A stretch of 64,000 bases of DNA from Paenibacillus urinalis (GTDB lineage Bacteria > Bacillota > Bacilli > Paenibacillales > Paenibacillaceae): the NCBI RefSeq assembly GCF_028747985.1, contig NZ_CP118108.1, forward strand, positions 1,803,501-1,867,500. The letters are read 5' to 3'. The notes beneath the pieces were generated by a model, which saw only the letters and a list, made by a program, of their open reading frames with translations, was not told the origin of the DNA and did no database searches. The translations under genes and the position numbers were made by a program. Shown here piece by piece: positions 40,460 to 49,124 of the stretch. Numbering within the stretch: position 1 is the stretch's first letter; each line of letters starts with the position of its first letter.

Positions 40460-42871
40460 ATGCGCGTCGTCTACCGTATTATTCCGCACTCTTCCGTACT
40501 TAATTCAGCGTCGCGTAATTTCCAACGTTCACTATACGAATTGTTCTCCGTTAAGGAAACGAAGAAGCTCCGTTTATTCTCGCAACCGAGTCCGGACTTC
40601 TGGTGGCTTACGCGGCTGTCAACGGAGTCCATCGAATATTACTGCGCGATGCCGCCGGAGTTCGCCGATGCTTTCCGTATTAAGTTCCGCAATCACGAAC
40701 AATGGCGCAAATCAACGCTCGAACTCGTCGATGACTTTGCGTTTCCGGACGCAATGGATACGGATCTATACGCGCTCAAGTATCGTCGGCACGATATATT
40801 CTCGCTGGACTTTCGGTATAACGAACAGCATACGCCGGTTCGCGATTTGCTCGGAGTCACGAACGAACTGAGCGCCGGTGACGAAGTTAACGTATTTATC
40901 CGCACGGAATCAATCGCGCGGAATAAATGGAAGAAACTCGCCGACTACGCGTGGGAAACGTGGGATAGAGGCGGCGTCCCGTATCGGCCCGGCTTCGATC
41001 CGTTGCGTGCTCTCCGTACACTCGGCGGCCTTCTCACGCACGTATTTTACGAAGCGAAATCGCTAATCGACGATGTACTTATCGGCATCGAGCGGACGTT
41101 CTACCATAGCGCCGCAAATACACGTAAAAATAACGTGAAATTAGCGCTTCCGAATCCGGACCGTGCCGAACTATTGGTTAACGGTGAACTCTCTAATTTG
41201 ACGCGAAATAAACGTAATTTGCCCGCGTTTAATACGACGATAAGGTACACGGTAACAGCGGCCGATCCGATTAAGCGCGGAATGCTTGCGCGGTCAGTTG
41301 CGAATGCTTACGGTGAGCTGGCGGGCGATAATCGGCTCGAACCCGTTAAGATAAACGTTAGAGGGCGTACCGAAATCGGATGGAATATGCGCGAGTTTAA
41401 TCCGAATATGATGAGCGTTGATGAGGTCGGCAAGCTAACGCAATTACCAACGGCGGAGCTGCAGGCGGAGTTTGCGGACCAATTACGGTCAAATCGGCGC
41501 ATTGAAATCGAGTTGCCGGCAGCATTCCGTAATGAGCGCGGCATATTAGCGGGAACGGCGACGGATAGGGGTGCGACTCTTAGCGTTCATATTCCGACGA
41601 ATCAACCGGATAAACTGTTCATGCCTCGCGTAGTTAACGGGTCGCCGCGCATGGGCAAGGATCAGCATATCGTTAATCTAATCGTAGAGGCTAAACGCAA
41701 GCACGGTATCGGCGCAGTCATTCCGGATTTTATCGACGAGCAGAATCGGGATAGCTCCGGTAACTGGCGCGGCATGGCTAACGCTGTGCGCGATCACTTA
41801 GAGCCGGACGACGTTATCGATATTAACCTGGCGGATACGAGTTATGCGCCTTACTTCGGGCTACAATCGATATTCCGGAATATTAGCGATGAGCGAGTTG
41901 CGGCGGACGTGATTGCGGAGTACTTGACGGATTTCTTACTCGCGGATGGTGACGAGGATAAATTTCAGACGGCGGACTTTACGCGTTCAGCAGCGAAGGT
42001 GTGTCGCGGTGACTTTACGGATATGAAGGCGATGTTTCAATCGGGCAAATTCCGTAAGGAGATGATCGCCGAAAACGAGCACCTATTCGACATGGATACG
42101 TGGCGCGATTTCGATAAGATGACGGAAGGGAAGCAGGGGCAGATATACGGGCCGGTCTTGCGGCGGATTAGTCAAATTACGGGGAGCGAGTTTCTCAAGC
42201 CGATGTTCGCGCAATCAGCCGATAAAGCGATGGATCTGTACCGTTGGATTAGCGAAGGAAAAGTCGTAATCATACGTTGCAAAATGCCGGACGGTATTCC
42301 GATGCCGGAGCGCTTAAAGGAGATACTCGGTTACTGGCTCGTCATGCTAACGTTTCTTATTAAATTAGCGCAGGATGGGCGCGGTGCCGGCACGTTCCTC
42401 GTGCTCAATGAACCGCATCAATTCTTATCGCGCGGACTCGTACACTTTACAAAACGGATGCTGCGGGAGGGTCCGAAGTATAAACTCGCGCCAATTATTG
42501 CGTTCCATGATTTCAGCGCGTTCCAGGCGTATCCGGGCTTCGTCGATACGTTACTCTCCGCGTCCGTTAATTGGCACCTGTTCCGTAATACCCATCTCGA
42601 TACGTATAAGCGATTGCTCCCGTATCTATCAAAAACATTCGCCGATCCACAATCTGCGTTTGAGGCAACGAAGCAATATCAATTTATAGCGTGCTGGCTC
42701 GTAGAGGGCGAGTATGCGCCGCCATTCGTATGTGACGCGCTCCAACCGATCGGCAAACAATATAGTACGGCTGATAACGCGAAACTCACGCGGGATCATG
42801 CGCGATTGTATGGGCGGCCGATATCGGAAGTGTTGGCGGAAATTAAACAGCGAGAGCGCGCGTATCGTTAG
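40460..42871 (+). CDS. HerA/VirB4-type secretion or packaging ATPase
   Basis: This 803-aa protein starts after GGGAGGG. The P-loop is GSPRMGKD (394-401), where Asp401 replaces the usual Ser/Thr; Walker B is FLVLNEPH (Asn650-Glu651), with Asn for Asp. The N-terminal half (IPHSSVLNSASRNFQ; FSVKETKKLRLFSQ) resembles the adaptor part of VirB4/TraG-like ATPases. It probably powers DNA or protein movement through the membrane with the pilin-like protein upstream. A phage packaging role is an alternative. Codons are strongly CpG-rich. Confidence 0.7.
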   Translation: MRVVYRIIPHSSVLNSASRNFQRSLYELFSVKETKKLRLFSQPSPDFWWLTRLSTESIEYYCAMPPEFADAFRIKFRNHEQWRKSTLELVDDFAFPDAMDTDLYALKYRRHDIFSLDFRYNEQHTPVRDLLGVTNELSAGDEVNVFIRTESIARNKWKKLADYAWETWDRGGVPYRPGFDPLRALRTLGGLLTHVFYEAKSLIDDVLIGIERTFYHSAANTRKNNVKLALPNPDRAELLVNGELSNLTRNKRNLPAFNTTIRYTVTAADPIKRGMLARSVANAYGELAGDNRLEPVKINVRGRTEIGWNMREFNPNMMSVDEVGKLTQLPTAELQAEFADQLRSNRRIEIELPAAFRNERGILAGTATDRGATLSVHIPTNQPDKLFMPRVVNGSPRMGKDQHIVNLIVEAKRKHGIGAVIPDFIDEQNRDSSGNWRGMANAVRDHLEPDDVIDINLADTSYAPYFGLQSIFRNISDERVAADVIAEYLTDFLLADGDEDKFQTADFTRSAAKVCRGDFTDMKAMFQSGKFRKEMIAENEHLFDMDTWRDFDKMTEGKQGQIYGPVLRRISQITGSEFLKPMFAQSADKAMDLYRWISEGKVVIIRCKMPDGIPMPERLKEILGYWLVMLTFLIKLAQDGRGAGTFLVLNEPHQFLSRGLVHFTKRMLREGPKYKLAPIIAFHDFSAFQAYPGFVDTLLSASVNWHLFRNTHLDTYKRLLPYLSKTFADPQSAFEATKQYQFIACWLVEGEYAPPFVCDALQPIGKQYSTADNAKLTRDHARLYGRPISEVLAEIKQRERAYR

Positions 42872-43260
42872 CGTTTTGCGCAAAGATTCCGGAATGATCA
42901 CGTTCTCGAAGCGCGAGATATCGAGGCCGAGATACTTACGCATGAGTATCGCAGCTTCTGGCGCGATAAACGCCCATCTTAGCGTCATTTGACCGTGATA
43001 GCCGCGGCACTGATACTTCGCGTGTATTGCGTCAGGATCGCGCGTTAATTCGTAGACTTTGATTCCGCGGCTTCGGAACTGGCGCTTAATCTCCGTAATG
43101 TCGTGCGTAGCTATATTCATCGCGAGTTCGATGTTCTCTATGTATGGCTCGGGCGTCTTAAGCGTTTCGCGCATAACCGCGTTAAGACGAGCGGAAGAAT
43201 AACGTGATATTTAACGAGCGTCCGTTCATCGTCGGTTATCTTTGCGGGTATCGTAGCCAT
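42629..43260 (-). pseudogene. Conserved element protein, frameshifted
   Basis: A start at ATG 43260 with CGGAGATGA gives MATIPAKITDDERTLVKYHV but this frame stops at 43138. From about 43190 the adjacent frame reads RETLKTPEPYIENIELAMN and QFRSRGIKVYEL to YLGLDI, the pattern of a small conserved Firmicute phage protein. Thus one gene is split by a frameshift, or starts at ATG 43174. The part beyond 42871 reads antisense through the ATPase gene and is probably not original. Function unknown. Confidence 0.5.
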
Positions 43261-43343
43261 TCGTGGTCATCTCCGTTTTGCGAACATATATTCGTATTAT
43301 ATACCGAGTTAGCAAAGCGCACAAGGCGCCTCTGTATTATACG

Positions 43344-43373
43344 TTGACACCGCGTGTCGATACGTGCTATATT
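43344..43373 (+). promoter_or_regulatory. Element-borne promoter for tRNA-Leu
   Basis: TTGACA (43344-43349), an 18-base spacer and TATATT (43368-43373) preceded by TGC, an extended -10. It reads to the right end of the element. There is no gene before the tRNA-Leu 160 bases away, so it most likely drives the restored tRNA. It may also make a short leader RNA across the arm repeats. Confidence 0.65.
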
Positions 43374-43425
43374 TTTTCTTGCGTAGTTGAGGCGCGCACG
43401 GATTTAAAACGACGCACCAAACGGT

Positions 43426-43470
43426 GAGCCTAACGTCAAGCATACGTAAAGCCTACCGTAAGCCGTCCGA
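43426..43470 (+). repeat. Right arm-type repeats
   Basis: GAGCCTAACGT, AAGCATACGT, AAGCCTACCGT and AAGCCGTCCG start at 43426, 43438, 43449 and 43460, 11-12 bases apart. They share the AAGCCT(A)ACGT consensus and orientation of the left-end repeats (30876-30911). Confidence 0.6.
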
Positions 43471-43534
43471 AAAATCCTTGCGAATCAATCGGAATATTAC
43501 GCACAGGAAAAGCGGGTAAAACCGCGCCAAATAT

Positions 43535-43618
<84 letters not shown>

Positions 43619-43627
43619 TCCTATCCA

Positions 43628-43661
43628 AACAGGCTTCCGGAATACCGGAAGCCTGTTTTTG
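43628..43661 (+). terminator. Terminator after tRNA-Leu
   Basis: AACAGGCTTCCGG (43628-43640) and CCGGAAGCCTGTT (43645-43657) form a perfect 13-bp stem followed by T residues. Nothing else stands out up to 43784. Confidence 0.9.
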
Positions 43662-43784
43662 TTGTACATTGTCGAGTTGATAGGCCTATACTCTTCCATT
43701 TTATAGAAATGTTGTTCTTAATTATGAATAAGGATTCGCATATAATGAATGTGAGATTAAATACGGTTATACAAGGGGCTTAGT

Positions 43785-44495
43785 ATGAAGAAGATCAAAG
43801 TATTGATAGCAGATGATAATTCCTTTATTCGCGAAGGAATGAAAATTATTTTGTCCAGCTTTGAGGATTTTGATGTTGTGGCAGCGGTCGAGGATGGCGC
43901 ACTAGCTGTACAGTATTGTCAGCAGCATGAAGTGGATGTCGCCCTGCTTGATATTCGGATGCCGAATCTGAATGGAGTCGAAGCCACAAGAAAGATCGTA
44001 CAGCTGACACAGACAAGACCGCTCATATTAACGACGTTTGACGATGATGAGTTTGTCTTTGAGGCGATACAAGCTGGAGCTAGAGGATATCTCCTCAAGA
44101 ATAATGATCCAGAGCAAATCCGAGATGCGATTAAGAGTGTGAACCGGAATCATCATGTGCTGCAAGGAGTGGTACTTGATAAGATCAAGTCAAGCTTACT
44201 AAGCTCTAGCCACCCAACTTCTGCCGAGCAGCAAACGATCCCTGAAGCTGTATCCATCCCGGGCCATACCGATCATATAGACCGCAGTTTGTTCACAGAC
44301 CGCGAATTGGATATCATGGGCTGTATTGCAAAAGGGCTGTCCAATAAAGGGATCGCCAAGAAGCTTTTCTTATCGGAGGGAACGGTGGCTAACCATATTA
44401 CTTCTATATTGAACAAGACGGGACTTGCCCATCGAACACAAATTGCCATATATTATTTAACCGGCGAAGTGCGGGTTTCTGATGAAGAGCTTTAA
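43785..44495 (+). CDS. NarL-family response regulator
   Basis: This 236-aa protein has a receiver domain with Asp10/Asp11, phospho-acceptor Asp56 (LLDIRMP) and Lys near 106 (YLLKNND). A LuxR-type HTH follows at about 170-230 (FTDRELDIMGCIAKGLSNKG, then EGTVANHITSILNK). It overlaps the histidine kinase gene by 14 bases. The system probably controls the ABC transporter genes next to it, as is common for antibiotic or lipid stress systems in Bacillota. Confidence 0.93.
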   Translation: MKKIKVLIADDNSFIREGMKIILSSFEDFDVVAAVEDGALAVQYCQQHEVDVALLDIRMPNLNGVEATRKIVQLTQTRPLILTTFDDDEFVFEAIQAGARGYLLKNNDPEQIRDAIKSVNRNHHVLQGVVLDKIKSSLLSSSHPTSAEQQTIPEAVSIPGHTDHIDRSLFTDRELDIMGCIAKGLSNKGIAKKLFLSEGTVANHITSILNKTGLAHRTQIAIYYLTGEVRVSDEEL

Positions 44496-45633
44496 TTATT
44501 ATGAATGTTGGATGGTCGGCTGCAGGCTGATTCTGCTTGTCTATATTTCAGGCACGGTACTCAGCGCTGATCAAGATCAGGGATGGTTCATTTTTTCTGT
44601 GCTGATATACATATCTCTTAACTGTATGATGCTTATTCTAAGGAATAACCAATTTACACTCCTCCTTCATGTATTATCCATAGGGTGGATTGTCGGATGT
44701 GCAGTATATATTCATGCTTCTTTTCTGCTGCTCCTGGCGATCAGCTTATATGAGATATCCATTTTTCTGCAAAAGCGTTCGGTGTATCCGGTTCTGTTCT
44801 TTCTAGTAACCATGGGTTTAGTGCCAAGCTCTATTCTGTCTCCCTATTTCGTCACCTCTGCACTCATATTTCTAGCTTATTCTGCCGTCAGGCACTATAA
44901 AACGGTGGTGGACAGTCAATTCGAGAAATACGAGTCAATCCAGGCTGATATGGGCAGACTGAGGCGCTCCTTGCAGGAGAGTCAAGAATTTCTTAAGCAA
45001 TCGGAATATACGTTCAAGCTGGAAGAAAGGAACAGATTGTCACAGCGCATTCATGATGAGGTTGGTCATTCGATGGCTGGGGCACTCATTCAGATGGAGG
45101 CAGCCAAAACCATGCTTGTCAGTCATCCTGTCAAAGCGGCAGAGCTATTGGACAATGCGATCGGGATTTCAAAAGAAGGGCTTGAACAAATCAGAGTGAC
45201 GCTGAAAGATATGAAGCCAAGGCCTGAAGAAATGGGGATAAATCGGCTGCGGCTGTTTATCGATGAGGTAAGTGCGAAGCATGCCATTCATATGTCGTTT
45301 GTACATAGCGGTGATCTTGAGCATATCACGCCTCTGCATTTTCGAATCATACAGCAAAATATGATGGAGGCCATAACGAACACGATTAAATATGCGAGTG
45401 CGGATCAGATTCATGTTGAAATCCAGGTGCTTAATCAGCTGATCCGGGCTGTCGTTTCAGATAATGGAATCGGCGCTTGCCGGATTGTTAAAGGGCTCGG
45501 CATCTCCGGAATGGAGGAGAGGGCTGCAGCACTGGGAGGGACGGTTGTCGTGGATGGCACAGATGGTTTCCGTGTGATTACTCTGCTGCCACATGGACAA
45601 GCGTCGGAGAATTCTCATCTTCGTTCTTCATGA
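44482..45633 (+). CDS. Sensor histidine kinase (HisKA_3)
   Basis: The N-terminal 150 residues have four to six membrane segments with short loops, so it probably senses within the membrane. A helical linker leads to the DHp helix RLSQRIHDEVGHSMAG with phospho-acceptor His191. The ATPase part has NTIKYASAD (N box), DNGIGA and GISGMEERAAALGG. It is 383 aa and of the DesK/LiaS type. A terminator lies just after it. Confidence 0.92.
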   Translation: MKSFNYYECWMVGCRLILLVYISGTVLSADQDQGWFIFSVLIYISLNCMMLILRNNQFTLLLHVLSIGWIVGCAVYIHASFLLLLAISLYEISIFLQKRSVYPVLFFLVTMGLVPSSILSPYFVTSALIFLAYSAVRHYKTVVDSQFEKYESIQADMGRLRRSLQESQEFLKQSEYTFKLEERNRLSQRIHDEVGHSMAGALIQMEAAKTMLVSHPVKAAELLDNAIGISKEGLEQIRVTLKDMKPRPEEMGINRLRLFIDEVSAKHAIHMSFVHSGDLEHITPLHFRIIQQNMMEAITNTIKYASADQIHVEIQVLNQLIRAVVSDNGIGACRIVKGLGISGMEERAAALGGTVVVDGTDGFRVITLLPHGQASENSHLRSS

Positions 45634-45649
45634 AACTTCTCATATCAAA

Positions 45650-45686
45650 GGATGAACTTATGCACTGTTATAGGTTCATCCCTTTT
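45650..45686 (+). terminator. Terminator after the kinase gene
   Basis: GGATGAAC (45650-45657) pairs with GTTCATCC (45674-45681), followed by CTTTTCTTT. Confidence 0.75.
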
Positions 45687-45743
45687 CTTTATGATATAGA
45701 AAGAAAAAGCAAGCAAGATTCAGGGGAGTGGGAGTGGTGAACA

Positions 45744-46679
45744 ATGAACGTTCTGGAAATTGAGGGACTTACCAAAAAATTTGGGGATTTCGTAGCCGTA
45801 GATCATATGAATTTAAAGCTTCGTGAAGGAGAAATATTTGGTTTTCTCGGGGCCAACGGTGCGGGAAAGAGTACAACAATTCATCTGATCTCTTCTCTGC
45901 TCCGTGCATCCAAAGGTGAAATTCGTCTGCTCGGTAAAAATATTGCTAAAAACAGCAGGTTTGCCAAGATGAATATTGGTATCGTACCGCAGGATATAGC
46001 CATTTATGAGAATTTGACCGCATATGAGAATGTTCATTTTTTTGGAGGCTTGTATGGTTTAAGGGGAAAAGATCTGCAAGAGAGGTCTTTGGAAGCACTG
46101 AATTTTGTCGGACTCACGGATAAGGCCAAACACTATCCTAAAAATTTCTCGGGCGGAATGAAACGCAGATTAAATATTGCCTGTGCCATAGCTCATCAGC
46201 CGAAGCTGATCATTATGGATGAGCCAACGGTGGGCATTGATCCCCAGTCCAGAAGCTATATTCTGGATTCTGTCCGCAAGCTGAACCAGATGGGCTGTAC
46301 AATCATATACACGAGTCACTATATGGAGGAGGTCGAAGAGATCTGCACCCGCATCGCGATCGTAGATCATGGTAAGATCATCGCGGAAGGAACGAAGGAA
46401 CAGCTCACATCAACTATTACAGACACAAAGGATATTTGGATCGGATATAAGTCGGATCTTCCACTCGATATCGAGTCTTTGCAGCAGATTCACGGAGTGA
46501 TCGAGGTGACGGCAGACGATCAAATGATTCAAATCCGGTCTAAATCCGAAGTGAACAATCTGAATCAGCTGATTTATCAATTAATGGCCCATGAAGTTGA
46601 GATTCGCTCAGTAGAAGAGCAGGCTCCTAACCTGGAAACCGTATTCTTAACCTTAACAGGTCGTAAATTGCGGGATTAG
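45744..46679 (+). CDS. ABC transporter ATP-binding protein
   Basis: This 311-aa protein has Walker A GANGAGKST (near residue 38), Q-loop VPQDIAIYENLT, signature FSGGMKRRLNIA, Walker B LIIMDEPTVGID and the His switch YTSHYMEE. The C-terminal 80 residues resemble the extension of DrrA/CcmA-type exporters. It energises the two ABC-2 permeases encoded downstream. Its start follows GGGAGTGG. Confidence 0.95.
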   Translation: MNVLEIEGLTKKFGDFVAVDHMNLKLREGEIFGFLGANGAGKSTTIHLISSLLRASKGEIRLLGKNIAKNSRFAKMNIGIVPQDIAIYENLTAYENVHFFGGLYGLRGKDLQERSLEALNFVGLTDKAKHYPKNFSGGMKRRLNIACAIAHQPKLIIMDEPTVGIDPQSRSYILDSVRKLNQMGCTIIYTSHYMEEVEEICTRIAIVDHGKIIAEGTKEQLTSTITDTKDIWIGYKSDLPLDIESLQQIHGVIEVTADDQMIQIRSKSEVNNLNQLIYQLMAHEVEIRSVEEQAPNLETVFLTLTGRKLRD

Positions 46680-46689
46680 GGGGGATAAG

Positions 46690-47814
46690 ATGAGCGTTAT
46701 TCATATCATTCGTAAAGAATTGCTGACAGAGTTAAGAGACTATAAGACGTTTATATTCATGATTGCCTTCCCCATTGTTCTCATGCTTATTCTTGGGAGT
46801 GCATTAACGAATGCCTTCTCCAGCAATTACGAAATGGACTCTTTGAGCTTGATGTATACAGATCATACTAGTGAAGAACTGCTAGACGCTTCCTGGTTAG
46901 GCTTTATGGATGCGCTTGAGCTGGAAGGTGTGACGATCACAGAAGCAACAGAAGAGATCAATGGACAGACGGCGGTTCAGGTAGATCAGTATACCGCATA
47001 TGCAGAGCTGACTAATGAAGGGATACAGTATTTTGGTAATCCGTCTGATTCCATTGAAAATAATATCGTCCAGGGCATGCTTACCGCTTTTGTGGATCAG
47101 TATAATCTCATCACAGCAGTAGGGAAGTCTGATCCAGCGGCGCTGAACCAAATTATGGACGCAAAATACGCCTATGGCAGCTTCATTCAGGAGGTCGGAT
47201 TAATCCCGGATAAGCAGCCCAGCTCCGTAGATTACTATGCAATTACCATGTCTACGATGATTGCCCTCTACAGTGCATTATCCGCAAGTTATTTAATTCG
47301 AGGCGAAGTGTCTCGGCGAACTCATATTCGTTTGTATGCTTCGCCCGTTTCCAGAAAAGCAATATTCACTGGCAAAATATTGTCATCCACGTTGATAAAC
47401 TTTTTATGTGTTGCTGTGGTTGTGTTGTTTAGCAAATTTGTCTTCCAGGCAGATTGGGGCTCAAGCTATGTTGCCGTATTGGCACTGTTATTCACTGAAG
47501 TTCTTCTCGCGGTCAGCCTGGGTCTTGCTTGCAGCTATCTGTTTAAAGACGGAGCAAGTCATGCCATTCTAATCATTATCATCCAAATTGCCTCTTTTGT
47601 TGGCGGATCTTATGCCCCGATCCATACAGATAATGGGATGTTTAGCTATGTGGTTCAGCTCTCCCCTATTTATTGGGCTAACCATGCACTCATGCAAGCG
47701 ATATTTGCAGGTAATGCACCAGCCGTCATTCCAGTTATCGCTCTAAATGTGGGAATCAGTGCTCTCCTGCTTATGTTTTCCGCAGCATTTATGCATAAGA
47801 CAGGAGGAGAATAG
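46690..47814 (+). CDS. ABC-2 type transporter permease 1
   Basis: This 374-aa protein has one N-terminal membrane helix (TFIFMIAFPIVLMLILGSAL), a large extracytoplasmic domain of about 140 residues, and five C-terminal helices. This is the layout of ABC-2 drug or polymer exporters (NatB/YhaP-like). It is 10 bases after the ATPase gene and is likely to pair with the next permease as a heterodimer. Confidence 0.9.
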   Translation: MSVIHIIRKELLTELRDYKTFIFMIAFPIVLMLILGSALTNAFSSNYEMDSLSLMYTDHTSEELLDASWLGFMDALELEGVTITEATEEINGQTAVQVDQYTAYAELTNEGIQYFGNPSDSIENNIVQGMLTAFVDQYNLITAVGKSDPAALNQIMDAKYAYGSFIQEVGLIPDKQPSSVDYYAITMSTMIALYSALSASYLIRGEVSRRTHIRLYASPVSRKAIFTGKILSSTLINFLCVAVVVLFSKFVFQADWGSSYVAVLALLFTEVLLAVSLGLACSYLFKDGASHAILIIIIQIASFVGGSYAPIHTDNGMFSYVVQLSPIYWANHALMQAIFAGNAPAVIPVIALNVGISALLLMFSAAFMHKTGGE

Positions 47815-47815
47815 A

Positions 47816-48964
47816 ATGAGGGATCTACTATGGCTGACGAGAAAAACCATAATTAGCGTGCTTCGAAAAAAAGCGAACATTTTTATATTGTTGATTCTTC
47901 CTATAGCAGCGGCATTAATCAGTATGGCGATTTATGGCGGAGGCAGCGGTGCTCCTCTGCGGGTGTCCATCGTTAATCTGGATGGAGAGCAGAAGATCAC
48001 ACAAGACACGATCTCTTTCATAGAACAGCTCAACAAGGTTCAGATTACTGTTACGGATGAAGAGTCCATGAAAAAGGATATTGCAGCGGGAAATTCAGAT
48101 ACTTCGGTGATCTTTAAGCAAGGCTTTGCTGCAAGTGTGCAGAACGGCGCCCCGGATCATATCGAAATGATATCTGTAAAAGGAGCCGAGGTAACCGCCT
48201 ATGTTAAATCCATGCTTCACAGTTATATCAGCAATGCGGCAGCGATTGCAAAATATGCTGCAGGAGATCAGGAAATATTTGAGTCCCTCTACGAGGAATA
48301 CAGTAGTCAGAGCTTTAAACTCTCTTCAGTTAAGGTAGAGGATAGCGCAGCTGTTAAGAATGCGACGTACCAAACGATGGGCTTCCTCGTCGCTCTAATG
48401 ATGTTCTCCTCGGTGAACCTGACTTCTTTTATCTTAAAAGAGAAAGAAAACAGAACATTTTTCCGGATCATGGCCTCACCTATATCATCCAAAACCTACG
48501 TTTTGTCCAATGTGATCGTTAATTTTATCATGTTGTTTGTCCAGATCATCATAACCGTGTTCTTTATGAAACAAGTGCTGCACATGGATTCGGGAATACC
48601 AGCGATACAATTTGTTGCCATTCTGCTGCTGTTCGGCCTGACTGCCATCGCTTTAGCACTCCTGATCGTTTCTTTTGCAAGAGGGGCCAGAATGGCAGGA
48701 GCACTCCAAAATCTGATTATTACACCTAGCTGCCTGATTGCAGGCTGTTATTTTCCTCTCGAGATCATGCCAGATCGTTTCAGGCAGCTCTCAGGCTTCA
48801 TGCCGCAATACTGGCTTCTGGAGACTGTCGACAAGCTGCAAAACGGAAATTCGCTGTCCGGATTATATTTGAACTTGCTTACTTTGATCGGTTTTGCTGC
48901 TGCACTTACAATGGTCGCAATCTATAATTTCAGTCGAAACAAAGATACAAGAACCTTTATTTAA
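47816..48964 (+). CDS. ABC-2 type transporter permease 2
   Basis: ATG 47816 follows GGAGGAG and lies just past the previous stop. The 382-aa protein has the same layout: one N-terminal helix (ANIFILLILPIAAALISMAI), an external domain and five helices. A C-terminal segment AGCYFPLEIMPDRFR is typical of ABC2_membrane_3. Its function is export with the ATPase; the substrate cannot be told. It ends the five-gene TCS-ABC cluster. Confidence 0.9.
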   Translation: MRDLLWLTRKTIISVLRKKANIFILLILPIAAALISMAIYGGGSGAPLRVSIVNLDGEQKITQDTISFIEQLNKVQITVTDEESMKKDIAAGNSDTSVIFKQGFAASVQNGAPDHIEMISVKGAEVTAYVKSMLHSYISNAAAIAKYAAGDQEIFESLYEEYSSQSFKLSSVKVEDSAAVKNATYQTMGFLVALMMFSSVNLTSFILKEKENRTFFRIMASPISSKTYVLSNVIVNFIMLFVQIIITVFFMKQVLHMDSGIPAIQFVAILLLFGLTAIALALLIVSFARGARMAGALQNLIITPSCLIAGCYFPLEIMPDRFRQLSGFMPQYWLLETVDKLQNGNSLSGLYLNLLTLIGFAAALTMVAIYNFSRNKDTRTFI

Positions 48965-49030
48965 ATTCAGGCTTTCGCCTAATTCCGAGAAGAACTTCCA
49001 TAATCCTGAGTTAATCGGGGTTCCTGAATA

Positions 49031-49060
49031 AGAGGCAGCATCCTTGCTGTCTTTTATTTT
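49031..49060 (+). terminator. Weak terminator before araM
   Basis: GGCAGC (49034-49039) pairs with GCTGTC (49046-49051) with one G-T pair, followed by TTTTATTTTTG. Confidence 0.5.
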
Positions 49061-49063
49061 TGT

Positions 49064-49085
49064 TTGACAATTTGTACGTACATAT
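49064..49085. promoter_or_regulatory. AraR-like operator and -35 of araM
   Basis: TTGACA (49064-49069) is directly followed by ATTTGTACGTACATAT (49070-49085), which differs from the AraR consensus ATTTGTACGTACAAAT at two bases. The operator would block RNA polymerase. No clear -10 lies at standard spacing. Confidence 0.75.
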
Positions 49086-49124
49086 TGGAAACTAGGAGTA
49101 TAAAAGAACATACAGGAGGTTTGG

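Noticed and set aside
42629..42871. C-terminal part of the 181-aa minus-strand frame as true coding sequence
   Set aside because: It runs antisense to the conserved end of the ATPase gene; the recognisable family pattern ends before it.
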